From the NCBI RefSeq assembly GCF_004917065.1, contig NZ_SSYA01000002.1, positions 349,897-413,896 of the forward strand: a DNA stretch of 64,000 nucleotides. Direction: 5' to 3'. The notes under the pieces are model-generated. The model saw only the letters and a list, made by a program, of their open reading frames with translations. It had not been told where the DNA came from and ran no database searches. Below, in pieces: positions 11,235-20,781 of the stretch; position 1 is the first letter of the stretch, and every line of letters begins with the position of its first letter. The DNA comes from Geomonas ferrireducens (GTDB lineage: Bacteria > Desulfobacterota > Desulfuromonadia > Geobacterales > Geobacteraceae). Both the position numbers and the translations under genes were made by a program.

Positions 11235-11684
11235 ATGAAACCCGTAACTTTGGAAACCCCGCTGCAAACCTCGTTCGACAGGGTCGCCCCGCTTCTAACC
11301 GATTTCTCGCTCTACTCGCAATGGAACCCGGTTTTCCCCAGGGTGACCCCGCTCGGTGACGATGGGCGCCACGACCTCGTCGTGCATCTGCCCGGGATGG
11401 AAATCTTCCACGTAACCGCTTCCCTCGTCACTGCCGAGCCCGGGCACGTTTCCTGGAAAAGCAGACTCTTCTTTTCCGGCCTGCTTGCCTGGACTTTCTC
11501 CTGCCGCATCGCGGTTGAGGCGCCTGACCGGCTTCTCTTCCAGCAGCGCTCCGAATTCACCGGCCTGCTAGCCCCCCTGTTTTGCCTTGCCCTGAACCGT
11601 CCCGCCGCCTCGGGGCTGGACGAGTTGTCCCGCGCCGTGCGCCGCTGGGGCGAAAAGGGGAACGTGCGCTGCCTTAAATGTTGA
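11235..11684 (+). CDS. START-like (SRPBCC) domain protein
   Basis: The 149-residue soluble protein has the pattern of a polyketide cyclase/START fold. It begins with a strand containing VTLETPLQTSFDRVAPLL, then SQWNPVFPRV (the usual W-N-P turn), DLVVHLPG, and a C-terminal helix. Such proteins bind hydrophobic ligands. It is followed by a hotdog thioesterase and an acyl-CoA ligase, so a lipid or acyl ligand is plausible. GGCAGGTG precedes the ATG at 11235. The call rests on pattern only. Confidence 0.55.
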   Translation: MKPVTLETPLQTSFDRVAPLLTDFSLYSQWNPVFPRVTPLGDDGRHDLVVHLPGMEIFHVTASLVTAEPGHVSWKSRLFFSGLLAWTFSCRIAVEAPDRLLFQQRSEFTGLLAPLFCLALNRPAASGLDELSRAVRRWGEKGNVRCLKC

Positions 11685-11722
11685 AATGAAATCGCGGCGT
11701 CAGCCGCGTTGAAGGAGGAGAG

Positions 11723-12244
11723 ATGAAAGAATCCTGCTGTCCGGACCATGCATCCGTTCTTAACCTGCCCAAGGTGCAGGGGCGCTGGCCCGGCTCCTGT
11801 TTCGTTTGTTCCGAAGGACATCCTCACGGCCTCGGCCTGCGCTTCCATCACACCACCGACGGCGTCGCCTGCGTAACGAGCATCCCCGCCACCTATTGCG
11901 GCTTTGACGGGATGGTCCACGGCGGCATCATATCCGCCCTCCTGGACGAGGCCGCCGCCTACGCGCTCTTCGCGCGCCACGGAAAGCTCGGCGTCACCCG
12001 CGACATCACGGTCCGTTTCCTGAAGCCGGTGCCGACCGGCACCGATATCCGGGTCGTTGGCGAGATCGTCAGCTTCGATCCTCCCCAGGCGGAGGTCGCC
12101 ATGGCGATCTACGACGCCGAAGGGCAGCGCCTGGCAGAGGGACGCACCAACTGGTCCTTCCCGCGCCTTTCCCGCATCGCCGCCTTGGCCGGCGTCGAGG
12201 AGGGTGTGCTCCAGGACTTCCTCGACGACTGCCGCAAGATGTAA
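11723..12244 (+). CDS. Hotdog-fold thioesterase, PaaI-like
   Basis: This 173-residue protein has a hotdog thioesterase core. The helix motif FDGMVHGGIISALLDEAAAY at about 62-81 holds the expected HGG and acidic residue, followed by DITVRFLKPVPTG. The N-terminus has a CCPDH and CFVCSEGHPHGLGL segment, common in this subfamily and possibly metal-binding. It would cleave acyl-CoA thioesters. GGAGGAG lies before the ATG, and the acyl-CoA ligase gene follows 25 bases later, suggesting a common pathway. The substrate is unknown. Confidence 0.85.
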   Translation: MKESCCPDHASVLNLPKVQGRWPGSCFVCSEGHPHGLGLRFHHTTDGVACVTSIPATYCGFDGMVHGGIISALLDEAAAYALFARHGKLGVTRDITVRFLKPVPTGTDIRVVGEIVSFDPPQAEVAMAIYDAEGQRLAEGRTNWSFPRLSRIAALAGVEEGVLQDFLDDCRKM

Positions 12245-12269
12245 TTGACAGATACAGGAGAACTCAACG

Positions 12270-13913
12270 ATGAGTGAATTGCTGATCCCCCGTACCCCGT
12301 CCGCCTACGACTACCCGCTGCTGATAAAGAACATGCTGCTCTACCCGGTGGTCGATAACCCCGAGCAGGAGATCGTCTACCGCGACCTCTACCGCGGCTC
12401 CTACCGCGATTTAAGGGACAGGGTGCGGCGTGCGGCCGGGATGCTGACCGAACTCGGCGTCCGTCCCGGGCAGACCGTGGCGGTCATGGACTGGGACAGC
12501 CATCGCTACCTGGAGCTTTTCTTCGCCGTGCCGATGATCGGGGCGGTACTGCACACGATCAACGTCCGCCTCTCGGCTGAGCAGATCCTTTACACCATCG
12601 ACCACGCCGAGGACGACGTGCTCCTCGTTAACGCCGAGTTTCTCCCGATTCTCGAGCAGATCCGCGGCAGGATCGATAACGTGCGCACCTACGTTCTCAT
12701 CCGCGACGACGCCGAACAGCACGACGGCACCGTCCCTTTCGCGGGGGAGTACGAGGAGCTTATCGCCAAGGCCGCGCCGATCTCGGAATTCCCCAACCTG
12801 GACGAGAACACGCGGGCGACCACCTTCTACACGACCGGCACTACCGGCATGCCGAAGGGGGTCTACTTCAGTCACCGGCAGCTCGTGCTGCACACCTTCG
12901 GGCTGCTCGCGACGCTGGGATCGATCACCGCGCACGGCGGGCTGCACCGTGACGACGTCTACATGCCGATCACCCCGATGTTCCACGTGCATGCCTGGGG
13001 ACTTCCTTACGTCGCCACCATGCTCGGACTGAAACAGGTCTACCCCGGCCGCTATCTCCCGGAGACCCTGCTCGAGTTGAAGGAGAAGGAAGGTGTCACC
13101 TTCTCGCACTGCGTCCCGACCATCCTGCACATGATGCTGAAGCACCCGCATGCGGAGAGGATGGATCTCAGGGGATGGAAGCTCATCATCGGGGGGGCCG
13201 CCATGTCGCGCAACCTCTGCGTCGAGGCGCTCAAAGCGGGGATCGACGTCTTTACCGGCTACGGCATGTCGGAGACCTGCCCAATCCTCACCATCTCGCA
13301 GCTCACGCCGGCCATGCTGGAGCTCTCGCACCCGGAACAGGCGGATATCCGGTGCAAGACCGGGCTCACCCTGCCGCTGGTCGACCTGCGCGTCGTGGAC
13401 AACGACCTGAAGGAGCTTCCCCGCGACGGCGTGAGCGCCGGCAACGTGGTGGTCCGCTCGCCGTGGCTCAGCCAGGGGTATCTGAAGGATCACAAGGCCT
13501 CCGAGCGCCTCTGGACCGGCGGATACCTCCACACCGGCGACGTGGCGGTGCGCGACGAGCTCGGATACCTGCGCATCACCGACCGGAGCAAGGACGTCAT
13601 CAAGGTGGCCGGTGAATGGGTCTCTTCGCTGGAACTCGAGGATATCATCACGCATCACCCGCTGGTGGCCGAGGTGGCTGTCATCGGTAAGGCGGACGAG
13701 AAGTGGGGCGAGCGCCCCCTGGCCCTGGTCGTCCCGAAGCCTTCCACCAACTTGACCGAGAAGGATATCGCTCATCACGTCCGGGCGTATGCCGACAAGG
13801 GGGTGGTGAGCAAGCAGGTGGTGCTCGTCAAGGTGAAGTTAGTCGAATCGATCGACAAGACGAGTGTCGGGAAGATCAACAAGGTTGCGCTCAGGGAGAA
13901 GTACCTCTCCTGA
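12270..13913 (+). CDS. AMP-forming acyl-CoA ligase (long-chain fatty-acid-CoA ligase family)
   Basis: The 547-residue enzyme activates a carboxylic acid to acyl-AMP and then acyl-CoA. It shows the P-loop YTTGTTGMPKGV at about 187-198, GYGMSETCP at about 329-337, LHTGDVAV, and the hinge DRSKDVIKVAGEWVSS at about 438-453. A catalytic lysine near the C-terminus lies in KTSVGKINK. Full length suggests a medium- or long-chain fatty-acyl substrate. It sits directly after the thioesterase. The exact chain length cannot be read from the sequence. Confidence 0.9.
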   Translation: MSELLIPRTPSAYDYPLLIKNMLLYPVVDNPEQEIVYRDLYRGSYRDLRDRVRRAAGMLTELGVRPGQTVAVMDWDSHRYLELFFAVPMIGAVLHTINVRLSAEQILYTIDHAEDDVLLVNAEFLPILEQIRGRIDNVRTYVLIRDDAEQHDGTVPFAGEYEELIAKAAPISEFPNLDENTRATTFYTTGTTGMPKGVYFSHRQLVLHTFGLLATLGSITAHGGLHRDDVYMPITPMFHVHAWGLPYVATMLGLKQVYPGRYLPETLLELKEKEGVTFSHCVPTILHMMLKHPHAERMDLRGWKLIIGGAAMSRNLCVEALKAGIDVFTGYGMSETCPILTISQLTPAMLELSHPEQADIRCKTGLTLPLVDLRVVDNDLKELPRDGVSAGNVVVRSPWLSQGYLKDHKASERLWTGGYLHTGDVAVRDELGYLRITDRSKDVIKVAGEWVSSLELEDIITHHPLVAEVAVIGKADEKWGERPLALVVPKPSTNLTEKDIAHHVRAYADKGVVSKQVVLVKVKLVESIDKTSVGKINKVALREKYLS

Positions 13914-13934
13914 TCGGCCGCTTTTGAGGTGATG

Positions 13935-14879
13935 ATGGCTAAGACGCCACAGAAAAAGAGGGTAGTGGAGATGAACCCGCTGGAGATCGAGATCGCCATC
14001 GCTTCGCTGCACTCCACCGGGGATTACCAAGTGCTGCGCCGCCTGAATCTGGCGCGCGACGCAAGGCTCGGGCGCCCGGGGCCGGAGCACGCGCGTGTGG
14101 CCCTTTGCCTCGATACGGAGACCACCGGGCTAGATTTTCGGCGAGACAGGATCATCGAGCTTGGTGTGGTCGCCTTCGAGTACGATGCCGAGACCGGCGA
14201 GATCTACCGCATCACGGACCGTTACTCCGGCTTCGAGGACCCCGGCTTCCCCATTCCCCCGGAGGTGCAGGAGATCACCGGGATCTCGGACGATATGGTG
14301 CGCGGTCAGGCGTTCGACGATGCGTTCATGAACGCCCTTGCCGCCAAGGCCGACCTGGTCATCGCACACAACGCCGCCTTTGACCGGAAGTTCGTCGAGT
14401 CGCGTTACCCCGCCTATGCTAAACTCCCCTGGGCCTGCACCGTGTCGCAGATCGACTGGGGTTCTGAGCGGCTTTCCTCGCGCACCCTCGAGTTTCTGCT
14501 CTTCAAGACCGGTTCGCTCACCATCAACGCGCACCGCGCGCTCGACGACGCCGAGGGGGTGCTTGGGCTCCTTCTCGAGCGGCTCCCGGTGACCGGCGCT
14601 TCCATTTTCATGACCCTTTTGAAGCGGGCCCACGAGATCACCTCGCGCATCTTCGCCGTCTCCGCCCCCTTCGACAAGAAGGACGTCTTAAAGGAACGCG
14701 GCTATCGCTGGAGCGACGGCTCGCAGGGTGGGAACAAAGCGTGGTGGCGCGACGTTCCCGCTGACGAGGAGCACGAGGAGCTAGCCTACCTCGCCCGGGA
14801 GATCTATCCCCGCGGGAACACGAGCGCCGTGCAGGTCGTACGCTGTGACGCCCTAGCACGCTTCTCCATCCGCGAGTAG
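13935..14879 (+). CDS. DEDDh 3'-5' exonuclease, DNA polymerase III epsilon-like
   Basis: The 314-residue protein has an exonuclease domain with LDTETTGLDF (acidic residues near 60 and 62), ITGISDDMV, AHNAAFDRKF and the final AHRALDDAEG near 199-208. The C-terminal 100 residues carry APFDKKDVLKERGYRW and a WWRDVP segment, as in stand-alone epsilon-like exonucleases. It probably acts in DNA repair or RNA processing and not as the replicative epsilon subunit. Starts at 13929 (GTG), 13932 and 13935 are all possible; 13935 has the best spacing from GAGG. Confidence 0.85.
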   Translation: MAKTPQKKRVVEMNPLEIEIAIASLHSTGDYQVLRRLNLARDARLGRPGPEHARVALCLDTETTGLDFRRDRIIELGVVAFEYDAETGEIYRITDRYSGFEDPGFPIPPEVQEITGISDDMVRGQAFDDAFMNALAAKADLVIAHNAAFDRKFVESRYPAYAKLPWACTVSQIDWGSERLSSRTLEFLLFKTGSLTINAHRALDDAEGVLGLLLERLPVTGASIFMTLLKRAHEITSRIFAVSAPFDKKDVLKERGYRWSDGSQGGNKAWWRDVPADEEHEELAYLAREIYPRGNTSAVQVVRCDALARFSIRE

Positions 14880-14960
14880 CGGCGAAGTCCCGGGGGATAG
14901 AGGGAAGGGGAGAGCTAAGGGGCACAGTGCGTCCACGCAGCGCTGCATGAGCGCAAGGTT

Positions 14961-14990
14961 CCCCCCTTTGCGAAGGGGGGACAGGGGGGA
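14961..14990. repeat. CCCCCC-TTTGCGAA-GGGGGG palindromic repeat
   Basis: A perfect six-base C/G stem with an eight-base self-complementary centre is followed by ACAGGGGGGA. The order CCCTTTGCGAAGGGGGGACAG is, as I recall, a widespread bacterial intergenic repeat. It sits between the exonuclease gene and lhgO; no run of T follows, so it is not a classic terminator. Confidence 0.6.
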
Positions 14991-15058
14991 TTTGCCTTGG
15001 TTAGGCCAAGCAACGGGATAGCGGCATCTTCCCCGAAAAACATCCGGAGGTGTGATAC

Positions 15059-16252
15059 ATGAGCTTCGACAAAGCCGACATCCTCATCGTCGGGGCGGGC
15101 ATCATCGGCCTCACCATAGCACGTGAGCTGGTGCGGACCGGCCACGGTGACATCGTCATCATTGAGAAGGAAGCGGAACTCGGAGTGCACGCCTCGGGAC
15201 GCAACAGCGGCGTGCTGCACGCGGGGATCTACTACTCGCCGGACAGCATGAAGGCGAAGTCCTGTCTGAACGGCAACTTCCTTATGCGGGCGTACTGCAA
15301 GGAGAAGGGGCTCCCCCTGCTGGAAAACGGCAAGGTCATCGTCACCCGCACCCCCGCCGAACTCCCCGTCCTGGACGAGCTCTTCCGCCGCGCCACCGCT
15401 AACGGCGCCAAGGTCGAGATGATTGACGAACGGCAGCTGGCTGCCATCGAGCCCAACGCACGCACCGTGGAGCGCGCCCTGTTTTCCCACTACACCGCCG
15501 TGGTCGATCCGAAGGCGGTGCTGAAGAGCCTCAGAAAAGACCTGGAGGAGAGCGGCCGGGTCACCTTCGTGATGGGGTGCCGCCTGACCGGGATCAAGGG
15601 TAGCGGTATCGCGGTGACGAGCCGTGGGGAGATCCGTTTCAACCGTTTCGTGAACGCCGCGGGGGCCTTCTGCGACAAGGTGGCTGATTTCTTTGGGGTG
15701 GGGCAGCAGTACCGTCTCATCCCCTTCAAAGGGGTGTACCGCCTGCTTAAAAAGGACGCTCCCTACACGGTCAACTCAAGCATCTACCCGGTGCCGGATA
15801 TCCGTAATCCCTTCCTCGGCGTCCATTTCACCCGCAGCGTCCACGGCGACGTCTATCTCGGTCCCACCGCCATCCCCGCTTTCGGTAGGGAGAACTACGG
15901 CATCCTTGCCGGGATCGACTCCGAAGCGATCTCCATCGCCTGGGAAGACCTCATCCTCTTCATGACCAACAAGCCGTTTCGCAACGTGGCGCTTAGCGAA
16001 CCTGCCAAGTACCTCCCATCGGTCTTCTTCAAGGACGCCGCGCGGCTCGTGAAGGAGCTCAAGCCTGAAGACGTGGTGCCCGCCTCCAAGGTGGGGATCA
16101 GACCGCAACTGGTGGATTGGGAGAAAAAGGAGCTGGTGATGGACTTCCTGGTGGTCGCCGAAGGGGAGGGGGTGCACGTGCTGAACCCCATCTCGCCCGC
16201 CTTCACCTCGTCCATGGATCTGGCGCAAGGGATCGTGACGCAATATTTCTAG
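15059..16252 (+). CDS. lhgO: L-2-hydroxyglutarate oxidase/dehydrogenase, FAD-dependent
   Basis: LhgO oxidises L-2-hydroxyglutarate to 2-oxoglutarate and passes electrons to the quinone pool. The 397-residue protein starts with the FAD fold ILIVGAGIIGLTIAREL (GxGxxG near 13-18), then HASGRNSGVLHAGIYY, which is diagnostic for the family. NAAGAFCDKVADFF and IPFKGVYRLL follow. GGAGGTGTGAT precedes the ATG. It is a single gene ended by the hairpin at 16306. Other DAO-family oxidases are possible but fit less well. Confidence 0.93.
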   Translation: MSFDKADILIVGAGIIGLTIARELVRTGHGDIVIIEKEAELGVHASGRNSGVLHAGIYYSPDSMKAKSCLNGNFLMRAYCKEKGLPLLENGKVIVTRTPAELPVLDELFRRATANGAKVEMIDERQLAAIEPNARTVERALFSHYTAVVDPKAVLKSLRKDLEESGRVTFVMGCRLTGIKGSGIAVTSRGEIRFNRFVNAAGAFCDKVADFFGVGQQYRLIPFKGVYRLLKKDAPYTVNSSIYPVPDIRNPFLGVHFTRSVHGDVYLGPTAIPAFGRENYGILAGIDSEAISIAWEDLILFMTNKPFRNVALSEPAKYLPSVFFKDAARLVKELKPEDVVPASKVGIRPQLVDWEKKELVMDFLVVAEGEGVHVLNPISPAFTSSMDLAQGIVTQYF

Positions 16253-16305
16253 AGAGCGTTCTACGCTCTATGTTCTGAGTTCTACGTTACGGATAGCAAA
16301 AAAGA

Positions 16306-16346
16306 GAAACCGCCGGGGCCTTTGGGCCTTCGGCGGTTTCGTTTTT
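16306..16346. terminator. Bidirectional intrinsic terminator
   Basis: The ten-base arms GAAACCGCCG (16306-16315) and CGGCGGTTTC (16331-16340) pair perfectly. GTTTTTT follows on the + strand and a matching A-run precedes, so it also ends - strand transcripts. It separates lhgO from the chemosensory operon that converges on it. Confidence 0.92.
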
Positions 16347-16365
16347 TAGGCGCCCTTCCTTTACT

Positions 16366-17781
16366 TCAAGCGGACTGCGACTTGAGACGCTTGTTGAGAG
16401 TCTGGCGCGCAACGCCTAGAATGTTCGCCGCCATCCCCTGGTTCCCCTTCGCCATCCGCATTGCCTCGGCGATCATCTGCTCCTCAACCTCTGCTATGGT
16501 CGGGAAACGGCCGAAAACCGCGCCAAAGGCCTGCTCCAGGCTTTCCGTCCGCGGCGCCGGGGCCTCCGGCACGCTTTGCACCTCGGACCCCATGGCGCTG
16601 CGGAAGGTCTCCATGGAGAGAACGCCTCCTTTATGCCGCAGGACCGCTTCGGAGACGAGCGCCTCCATCTCGCGCACGTTCCCCGGGAAACGGTAGAGGG
16701 CCAGCATGACGGCGAGCTCGGGGGGGGGAGTAGGCTTCTTCTTATCCAGTTGAGTCGCGGCCTTCTCGAGGAAGTGGTCGAGCAAAAGCGGGACATCGTC
16801 CAGCCTTTCGCGCAGGGGGGGGAGGTGTACCCGGTGCGCGCATAGTCTGTAGTAGAGGTCGTTTCTGAACTTTCCCTGTTTGATGAGTTCCTGCAGGTCC
16901 CGGTTCGTCGCCATGACGATGCGGGCGTCGCTCTTCTTTACGAAGTCGGAGCCGACCGGGTAGTACTCCTGCTCCTGTAAAAGGCGAAGGAGCTTGATCT
17001 GCGACATCTCGCCCAGATCTCCGATCTCGTCGAGAAAGAGCGTCCCGCCTGACGCGCGGGTGATGAGCCCGTCACGCGCCACGTCGGCACCGGTGAAGGC
17101 TCCCTTTACGTGGCCGAAAAGGGTATCGGAAAACATGTTGTCGTCCAGCCCCGCGACGTTCAGAGGAACGAAGGGACCTGTGCGCCCGCTCAGGTCGTGG
17201 ATGGCGCGGGCGGCGAGCTCCTTCCCCGTGCCGGTCTCGCCGGTGATGGTGACAGGCTGCCTGGTCCCGGCGACCACCTCGATGTACTGGAAGACGGCGC
17301 GCATCGCCTTGTTCGATGAGACGATGCTGGAAAAGGCCTCCGGGTGGTCCAGGCGGTCGGTGAACATGTACTGTTTCAAGGTGGAAAGCTCGCTGGAGAG
17401 GCTTTTCAGCTCAAGCGCCTTTCCAACCGAGGTGAGCAGGCGCTTCACGTCGATCGGCTTCACCATGTAATCGAAGGCGCCCCCCTTCATGCAGCTCACC
17501 ACCGTCTCCACCTCATTGCTGGCGGTGGAGACGATCACCTTGATCTGCGGGTACCGGTTTACGATCTGCGGCAGCAGGTCGAGGCCGGATAGGTTGGGCA
17601 TGTGCAGGTCGAGTACGATGACATCGACCTCTTCGCGCTCCAGAAGCGGCAGCACAAGGCGACTGTCGCTTTCGGTGAGGATGTCGCCGAAACCGCTGTT
17701 TTTGAGGCAGGAGCGGCAGCCGTCGAGGATGTCCGGTTCGTCGTCCACCAGCAAGATCCGTTGCGTGTTGCGTCTTTTCAC
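16366..17781 (-). CDS. Sigma-54-dependent response regulator, NtrC/AtoC family
   Basis: The 471-residue protein has three domains. A receiver (about 8-125) carries phosphoacceptor D58 in VLDLHMPNLSG. An AAA+ domain has Walker A GETGTGKE at about 180-187 and the sigma-54 contact loop GAFTGA at about 225-230. A C-terminal Fis-type helix-turn-helix carries GNQGMAANILGVARQTLNKR. It would activate RpoN promoters after phosphorylation. The GTG start at 17781 has GGAGGT nine bases upstream; upstream in-frame sequence is not coding-like. It is the last gene of the chemosensory operon and probably its transcription output. Confidence 0.93.
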   Translation of the reverse strand: MKRRNTQRILLVDDEPDILDGCRSCLKNSGFGDILTESDSRLVLPLLEREEVDVIVLDLHMPNLSGLDLLPQIVNRYPQIKVIVSTASNEVETVVSCMKGGAFDYMVKPIDVKRLLTSVGKALELKSLSSELSTLKQYMFTDRLDHPEAFSSIVSSNKAMRAVFQYIEVVAGTRQPVTITGETGTGKELAARAIHDLSGRTGPFVPLNVAGLDDNMFSDTLFGHVKGAFTGADVARDGLITRASGGTLFLDEIGDLGEMSQIKLLRLLQEQEYYPVGSDFVKKSDARIVMATNRDLQELIKQGKFRNDLYYRLCAHRVHLPPLRERLDDVPLLLDHFLEKAATQLDKKKPTPPPELAVMLALYRFPGNVREMEALVSEAVLRHKGGVLSMETFRSAMGSEVQSVPEAPAPRTESLEQAFGAVFGRFPTIAEVEEQMIAEAMRMAKGNQGMAANILGVARQTLNKRLKSQSA

Positions 17782-17882
17782 AACAGTAAAACCTCCAGCA
17801 CAATTGACTCGACAAAATTCTTCGGCAGTTCCAGGTGCGGTCTGAGCAAGCGGGAAGCTGCACCCGCCTTTCCGGGGATTTC

Positions 17883-19406
17883 CTATGAACCGGTTCCGTC
17901 CCGCCCAGGTTCGAGGGGGGGCAGGGTGAAGAAGAAACTTGCCCCTTTGTCGACTTCCCCTTCCGCCCACACCCGGCCGCCATGCCGTTGCACGATGCGC
18001 TGCACGGTGGCGAGCCCGACGCCGAAACCCTTGAACTCCCGGTCGGAGTGAAGCCGCTGGAAAGGGCTGAATAGCTTGCCGGCGCATTCCATTTTGAACC
18101 CGGCGCCGTTGTCGCGCACGACGAAGGCCTCTGTACCGTCCACTTCCGTCTTCAGGAACTCGATGCGCGCCTCATCTTTTTGAGACGAGTACTTGCATGC
18201 GTTGGAGATGAGATTTTGCAGCACCACCTTCAGGAGGTCAGGGTCGCCGTAAGCGGTCAGGTCCGGTGCGATGGAGAAGAAAAAACGTCGGCCCGGCTCG
18301 GCCAGTTGCTGAGTCGCGGTGATGAGGAGCGCCATCTCGCTCAGGTCGACCGGCTGCTTCGAGAGCTCGGAGCGCGATACGCGCGAGAACTCAAGCAGGG
18401 TGCGGATCAGCTGGTTCATGTTCACCGTCTCGTTATAGATGATGTCGATGAACTCCTTGCACCCCGGCTCGAGCTTCTCACCGTAAATTTCCAGGATCAC
18501 CTGGCAGTAGCCGTTGATGTTGGTGAGCGGGGCGCGCAGGTCGTGTGAGACCGTGTAGCTGAAGCCTTCGAGGTCTCGGTTGGCGATCTCCAGCTCTTGG
18601 GCCCGAGCGGAGAGTGAGTCGTTCAGCAGCCTGATCTCGCGCTCGTTTTGCACCCGTTCAGTGATGTCCTCCAGTACCGCCACGAAATTGCTGAGGGCGC
18701 CGGCTTCGTCGAAAACGGGAGATATGGAGGCGGCCTCGTAGAAAGGGGCGCCGTTCTTGCGCTCTCCGGTCAGCTCCCCGTGCCACTGGTTCCCGGCGGC
18801 GACCGAGGACCAGATGGCATCCCCACCTTGCAGAATGGTGGCGAGGTGGCGTCCCTTGACCTCCGACTCCTGGCGTTCGGTCAGTTCGACGAATTTCGGG
18901 TTCACGTATTCGATGAAGCCCCGTGGATCGGTGATCACGATGCTGCTCGGGCTTTGCTGCACGGCCCGGGAAAGCTTCCGTACGAAGGCCTGCTGCGCGG
19001 CGAGTTCCCTCTCGATGGTCAGGGTACCTAGGCACGCTTCGATGGCAGCGAAGAGTTTCGCGGACTCGATCGGCTTCAGAACGTAGCGCGACACGCCGAG
19101 CTCGATCGCCTCGATCAGGTATTCCATGTCGCTATGCGCGCTCGTGATGATGACCGGCAGGGATGGTTTGAGCTCGAGAAGCTGTCGTGACATCTCGATG
19201 CCGCTCATGGCGGGCATCTTAATGTCGGTGACCACGAGGTCCGGGGAGATCCTGCCGAAAAGCTCCAGCCCCTTTGCCCCGTTTTCCGCACCACGGACGG
19301 TCAGGCCGGGAAAACGGCGCGCGAGAAGGCCCAGCACCGTTTCACGCGTGACTTCCTCGTCCTCTACGTAGAGCAGGGTGAACCCCGCCCCTGGTTTCGT
19401 TGACAT
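17883..19406 (-). CDS. Soluble receiver-PAS-histidine kinase
   Basis: The 507-residue protein has no TM helix. An N-terminal receiver carries D61 in VVTDIKMPAMSG. A PAS domain follows (about 140-260, SSIVITDPRGFIEYVNPKF), then HisKA with the phospho-histidine near 288 in SHDLRAPLTNING. The HATPase ends with GFGVGLATVQRIVQRHGG. It could take phosphate from the CheA of this operon on its receiver and pass a signal to the NtrC-type regulator next door. That route is inference from gene order. It starts one base after the end of the preceding kinase gene. Confidence 0.9.
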   Translation of the reverse strand: MSTKPGAGFTLLYVEDEEVTRETVLGLLARRFPGLTVRGAENGAKGLELFGRISPDLVVTDIKMPAMSGIEMSRQLLELKPSLPVIITSAHSDMEYLIEAIELGVSRYVLKPIESAKLFAAIEACLGTLTIERELAAQQAFVRKLSRAVQQSPSSIVITDPRGFIEYVNPKFVELTERQESEVKGRHLATILQGGDAIWSSVAAGNQWHGELTGERKNGAPFYEAASISPVFDEAGALSNFVAVLEDITERVQNEREIRLLNDSLSARAQELEIANRDLEGFSYTVSHDLRAPLTNINGYCQVILEIYGEKLEPGCKEFIDIIYNETVNMNQLIRTLLEFSRVSRSELSKQPVDLSEMALLITATQQLAEPGRRFFFSIAPDLTAYGDPDLLKVVLQNLISNACKYSSQKDEARIEFLKTEVDGTEAFVVRDNGAGFKMECAGKLFSPFQRLHSDREFKGFGVGLATVQRIVQRHGGRVWAEGEVDKGASFFFTLPPLEPGRDGTGS

Positions 19407-19407
19407 G

Positions 19408-20781
19408 CTATACCTCGATTCTGAACTCGGCCCCGTTCCCGGTGTTTCGCGCCGAGAGCGAGCCGTTCATGCTTTTTTCCACGATGTTCTTGGCCATGAA
19501 CAGGCCGATGCCGGTTCCTTTTCCCTGTTCCTTGGTGGTGAAGTAGGGCTCGAAGATGCGTCCCATGATATTGACGGGGATGCCGCCAGCGTTGTCGGCG
19601 ATGGTGATGACGGATTTTTCCCCCTCGCGGGCCACCGTTACCTTGATCCTCGGTTCCGCAATCCTTTTTTCGCATAAGGCGTCTGCGGCGTTGTTGAGGA
19701 TGTTGAGCAGTACCTGGGAAAACTCGTTGGGGTGCCCTACGATGGGCGGCACGTCGCCGTCCGCGACCTCAACCTGGATGCCCTTGTCGGCGAGGCTTCC
19801 CTCCATGAGCGCCAGGGTGCGACGGACCACCTTTTTCAGTTCGAACGCGCTCTTCTCCCGGTCCGGCGTGAAGAAGTTCCTGAAATCGTCGATGGTCTGC
19901 GACATGTGCCGGACCATCTGCATGATCTTCCCGGTGCTCGTCTCCAGGTACTCGCGGCTGAAGTTGCCGTACTCGTAGGAGAGGGTGAGGTCCTGGACCA
20001 GCAGCCCCACCGCGTTCAGCGGCTGGCGCCACTGGTGCGCGATGTTGCCGATCATCTCGCCCATCGCAGCCTGGCGGCTTTGCTGCATGAGCACTTCGTC
20101 CTTCTTCCTCAGTTCGTCCATAGCCTGCAGACGTTCCGCGGTTTCCTGGGTGAGGGCTGCGGTCCGCTCCACGACGCGCTGCTCGAGCTCCCGGTTCAGG
20201 CTCGACAGGGACGCCTTCGCCCCAAGCAGTTCCTGGTTCTTTTCCGCAGCCATCTCGTAGGTGGCGAGGAGCAGTTCGATGGTGTGGGCACAGTCGGCCT
20301 GAACGCGGTAGTTTTTGCCTCGATAGGCGACGGCGACCTCTCCGTCGTTGTCACCCTGGTGGCAAACCCGTTCCCCGTTCAACACGGCGCTGATGCGGGA
20401 TAGGAGCAGTTTCTTGCTGTACGGCTTCGATACGAAGTAGTTGGCGCCCACTTCGAGGCTGTGCAGCACGTCCGCCGGATCGTTCAGGTGGGTGAGCAGG
20501 ATGATCGGTGTTTCACCCCCTGTCTTCGACTCTCTGATGCGGCGGCAGAGCTCGAAGCCGTCCATCCCCGGCATGAGAATGTCGCTGATCACCAGATCCG
20601 GCATTTGCGGGAGGGCCTCGAGCGCCTCGTCTCCGTTTCTAGCCACGACGACCCGGTACCCCTGTTCGGCGAGCATCTGCTCGAGGAGCTTCGCCTGGGT
20701 GGGGCTGTCATCTACGATGAGGATGCGGTGCGGAACCGCTGTCGAGCTGCTTTGATTCATGTTCGTTGCCAACTCCTTCAT
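19408..20781 (-). CDS. Soluble receiver-histidine kinase
   Basis: The 457-residue protein has an N-terminal receiver with D67 in VISDILMPGMDG, then a coiled-coil linker (about 160-225). A HisKA domain of the HQWRQPL type has its histidine near 249. The HATPase ends in GKGTGIGLFMAKNIVEKSM. No TM helix is present, so it must be controlled through its receiver. The ATG at 20781 overlaps the cheB stop as ATGA, suggesting translational coupling. An alternative ATG at 20760 has AAGGAG upstream at a long spacing. Confidence 0.9.
   Translation of the reverse strand: MKELATNMNQSSSTAVPHRILIVDDSPTQAKLLEQMLAEQGYRVVVARNGDEALEALPQMPDLVISDILMPGMDGFELCRRIRESKTGGETPIILLTHLNDPADVLHSLEVGANYFVSKPYSKKLLLSRISAVLNGERVCHQGDNDGEVAVAYRGKNYRVQADCAHTIELLLATYEMAAEKNQELLGAKASLSSLNRELEQRVVERTAALTQETAERLQAMDELRKKDEVLMQQSRQAAMGEMIGNIAHQWRQPLNAVGLLVQDLTLSYEYGNFSREYLETSTGKIMQMVRHMSQTIDDFRNFFTPDREKSAFELKKVVRRTLALMEGSLADKGIQVEVADGDVPPIVGHPNEFSQVLLNILNNAADALCEKRIAEPRIKVTVAREGEKSVITIADNAGGIPVNIMGRIFEPYFTTKEQGKGTGIGLFMAKNIVEKSMNGSLSARNTGNGAEFRIEV

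Noticed and set aside
11693-11708. CGCGGC/GCCGCG short hairpin between two + strand genes
   Set aside because: The stem is six bases with no T-run and lies within a 38-base gap before a ribosome binding site; chance is likely.
12411-13778. Open frame of 455 codons on the - strand
   Set aside because: It is antisense to the acyl-CoA ligase, whose motifs are all intact.
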